A stretch of 62,832 bases of DNA from Pseudomonadota bacterium. GTDB lineage: Bacteria; Pseudomonadota; Alphaproteobacteria; SP197. The notes below the pieces were generated by a model. It saw only the letters and a list, made by a program, of their open reading frames with translations. It searched no databases and had not been told where the DNA came from. Every line of letters starts with the position of its first letter. Positions within the stretch are counted from its first letter, which is position 1. The position numbers and the translations under genes were made by a program. The stretch covers positions 1 through 62,832 of the forward strand of contig JBCCIS010000030.1 of NCBI GenBank assembly GCA_039028155.1, given 5' to 3'. Below, piece after piece: positions 61,372 through 62,832 of the stretch.

Positions 61372-62832
61372 CTATTCCGCCGCCAGCGCGTGACCGCTTT
61401 CGAAGGCGTCACGGTGTTCGCCGGCCAGGGCCAGCACGTCTTCGGGACTGACGGCCTCGCCACGGTCAAGCCTGGCGGATATCTCGTCAAGCAAACGGGC
61501 ATGCATGAACTGCATGAGTTGGACCGGAAGATCGGCGACCGCGACGGTCAGCGCGTCCTCCAGTGCGCTCGGCCATCGCGCCAAATGGTCGCGCCGGGCC
61601 ACGTCGAAACCGTGCAAGGGCGGCTCGGTCCAGCCGCGCGCTTTCCGCATCGACTCGCGTGCGGCGTCGGTCGCTGCAGGGTCGGACGCACCGTCTTCGC
61701 CGATCACAACGCCATAAGCGTCACGCGCCGTGGCGGCCGTCACGAAACCGTTGGCGACATCGTCGGCGACAGCGTCGGTCGGCCTCTCCAGGGGATCGCC
61801 GTAACCGCCGCCGCCTTGCGTGCCGATCTTCAGACGGTCGCCGGGATCCATGTTGAGCACATCGATCTTGCCGATGTCCTGTTGGTCACCGCCGCGCGGC
61901 TTGAAGAGTGTGTAGCCGGTCGCGCCGGCCTCCCCGCCTTTGAGGCCCGGCGGCCCGAAGAGGTAACGTTCCATGCAGCGCGACGTGATGCTGGTGTAGG
62001 GGCTCGACGTCTCGAACTCGATCTCGATGCCGGTGCCGCCTCGGTAACGGCCGGCGCCTCCTGAGTCGTCACGAAGACCGTAGTGGTGGATCAGGATCTC
62101 CGGCATCTCGTTCTCGAAGATCTCGGTCGGGATGTTCTTCAGAAAGTTCAGGATCACCATGGTGCCGTCGACACCGTCATCCATCGGTCGCCCGCCCGAC
62201 CCACCGACGATCGGCTGGATGACGGAGACCTTGTCGCCGCCGGTTTGGAAGTCCGGCACCGAGACGAGCAGGATCGACCCCTGGCCGGAGTCCGTCGCCG
62301 GCAATTCGTCCGGCACGGCTTGCGCCAGCGCGCCGACGGTGACGTCGCAGACCTTGTGCGATGTCGCGTAGCGCGCGCCATAGGCCGCGCCCGGTTCCGG
62401 GTTTAAGATCGTGCCACGCGGAATCTGCACCTTCATCGGCCGCACCAGACCGGCGTTATAGGCGATGTTCGGTTCCTGGGTGCAGACCCAGTTGACCAGG
62501 CCGGTGATCAGCATCCAGTGGCCGTCATGGCTGTAGGTCGGGATGTTGAGGGCCGCGCGCACCTGCGGCGCGGTGCCGGTGAAGTCGAGCAGCATCTCGC
62601 CGCCGTCTATCGTCATCGCGACCTTGATGCGCACCAAGCCAAGCCCGACCATGTCGGCCTCGATGTAGTCGGCATAGTGATAGGTGCCGTCGGGCACATG
62701 CTCGATAACCCGCCGCGCCTGCGTCTCCGCATAGTCGAGCACCTGGTCGATGGTGCGGTCGATGGTGTCGTAGCCGTACTGGCGCGCGAGGTCACGAACA
62801 CGGTTCTCCGCCGTCGCCAGGCCGGCCAGACA
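61372..62832 (-). CDS. hyuB: hydantoinase B/oxoprolinase family protein (partial, cut by the window edge)
   Basis: At least 486 residues of a HyuB subunit. The frame is open to the window end: upstream of the GTG at 62742 the translation continues as R-V-R-D-L-A-R-Q-Y-G-Y-D, family sequence, so the true start lies beyond 62832. Seen motifs: S-G-G-A-G-R-Y-R-G-G-T-G, the C-terminal G-T-Q-G-G-G-G-Y-G-D-P-L-E-R and then an extra ~130 residues beyond it (from A-D-D-V-A-N-G-F-V) that shorter HyuB lack. Its HyuA partner should lie to the right. It precedes the LeuB-like gene by 20 bases. Confidence 0.87.
   Translation of the reverse strand, partial: CLAGLATAENRVRDLARQYGYDTIDRTIDQVLDYAETQARRVIEHVPDGTYHYADYIEADMVGLGLVRIKVAMTIDGGEMLLDFTGTAPQVRAALNIPTYSHDGHWMLITGLVNWVCTQEPNIAYNAGLVRPMKVQIPRGTILNPEPGAAYGARYATSHKVCDVTVGALAQAVPDELPATDSGQGSILLVSVPDFQTGGDKVSVIQPIVGGSGGRPMDDGVDGTMVILNFLKNIPTEIFENEMPEILIHHYGLRDDSGGAGRYRGGTGIEIEFETSSPYTSITSRCMERYLFGPPGLKGGEAGATGYTLFKPRGGDQQDIGKIDVLNMDPGDRLKIGTQGGGGYGDPLERPTDAVADDVANGFVTAATARDAYGVVIGEDGASDPAATDAARESMRKARGWTEPPLHGFDVARRDHLARWPSALEDALTVAVADLPVQLMQFMHARLLDEISARLDRGEAVSPEDVLALAGEHRDAFESGHALAAE

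Overview
The window is GC-rich, densely coding DNA that looks like an alphaproteobacterial chromosome, probably a free-living or marine relative of the Rhodospirillales. The basis is the high GC content, tight operons with 4-base ATGA overlaps, GTG/TTG starts, and many betaine/carnitine, hydantoinase and SDR/MaoC-type catabolic genes. I saw no rRNA, tRNA, CRISPR array, transposase or phage gene.

Layout. 1-3952 (minus): peptide/ester hydrolase, FadR-type regulator and aspartoacylase/DoeB-like deacylase. 4030-9903 (plus): family-5 solute-binding protein, dienelactone hydrolase with an extra C-terminal domain, sugar MFS porter, MATE pump. 9912-11640 (minus): AlkC-type and AlkA-type alkylation repair pair. 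11733-13105 (plus): DUF1989 protein and TauE-type exporter. 13167-17289: bicupin divergent from acoABC. 17315-20690: two complete tandem transcription units for orphan betaine-type binding proteins, then caiD. 20791-25516 (plus): small Gly/Tyr/His/Asn-rich secreted protein, then two enolase-superfamily paralogues, a creatinase-like M24 protein and a nitrilase-type amidase. 25511-27424: MFS and GNAT. 27454-42675 (minus): a long run comprising hydantoinase A/B, MBL hydrolase, SDR, two MaoC proteins, DUF35, thiolase-like protein, a selenoprotein, a purple-acid-phosphatase-like enzyme, and two trimethylamine/histamine-dehydrogenase-type flavoproteins. 42931-47891: MATE and a fused CydD-CydC-type ABC exporter. 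48034-52255: SDR, GNAT, arginase-fold protein, and a TetR/SDR/DUF1772 divergon with three operators. 52331-55401 (minus): sugar-acid-type operon. 55663-62832: gamma-butyrobetaine dioxygenase, MFS, arylamine N-acetyltransferase, barrel protein, LeuB and a hydantoinase B running off the edge.

The most striking item is at 33123-33830 on the minus strand. Two same-frame open stretches are separated by a single in-frame TGA at the position of selenocysteine in iodothyronine deiodinases (F-G-S-x-S-U). A strong ribosome binding site precedes it and a SECIS-like stem-loop lies just downstream of the TGA. I read this as one 235-residue deiodinase-like/redoxin selenoprotein with a U-x-x-C motif, co-transcribed with a secreted purple-acid-phosphatase-like enzyme.

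Metabolically the window is built around quaternary and secondary amines (betaine/carnitine binding, carnitine synthesis and dehydration, TMADH-type flavoproteins, creatinase-like and DoeB-like hydrolases) and acyl-CoA side-chain breakdown. Four adjacent paralogue pairs (binding proteins, enolase-superfamily, TMADH-like, MaoC) suggest expansion by local duplication.
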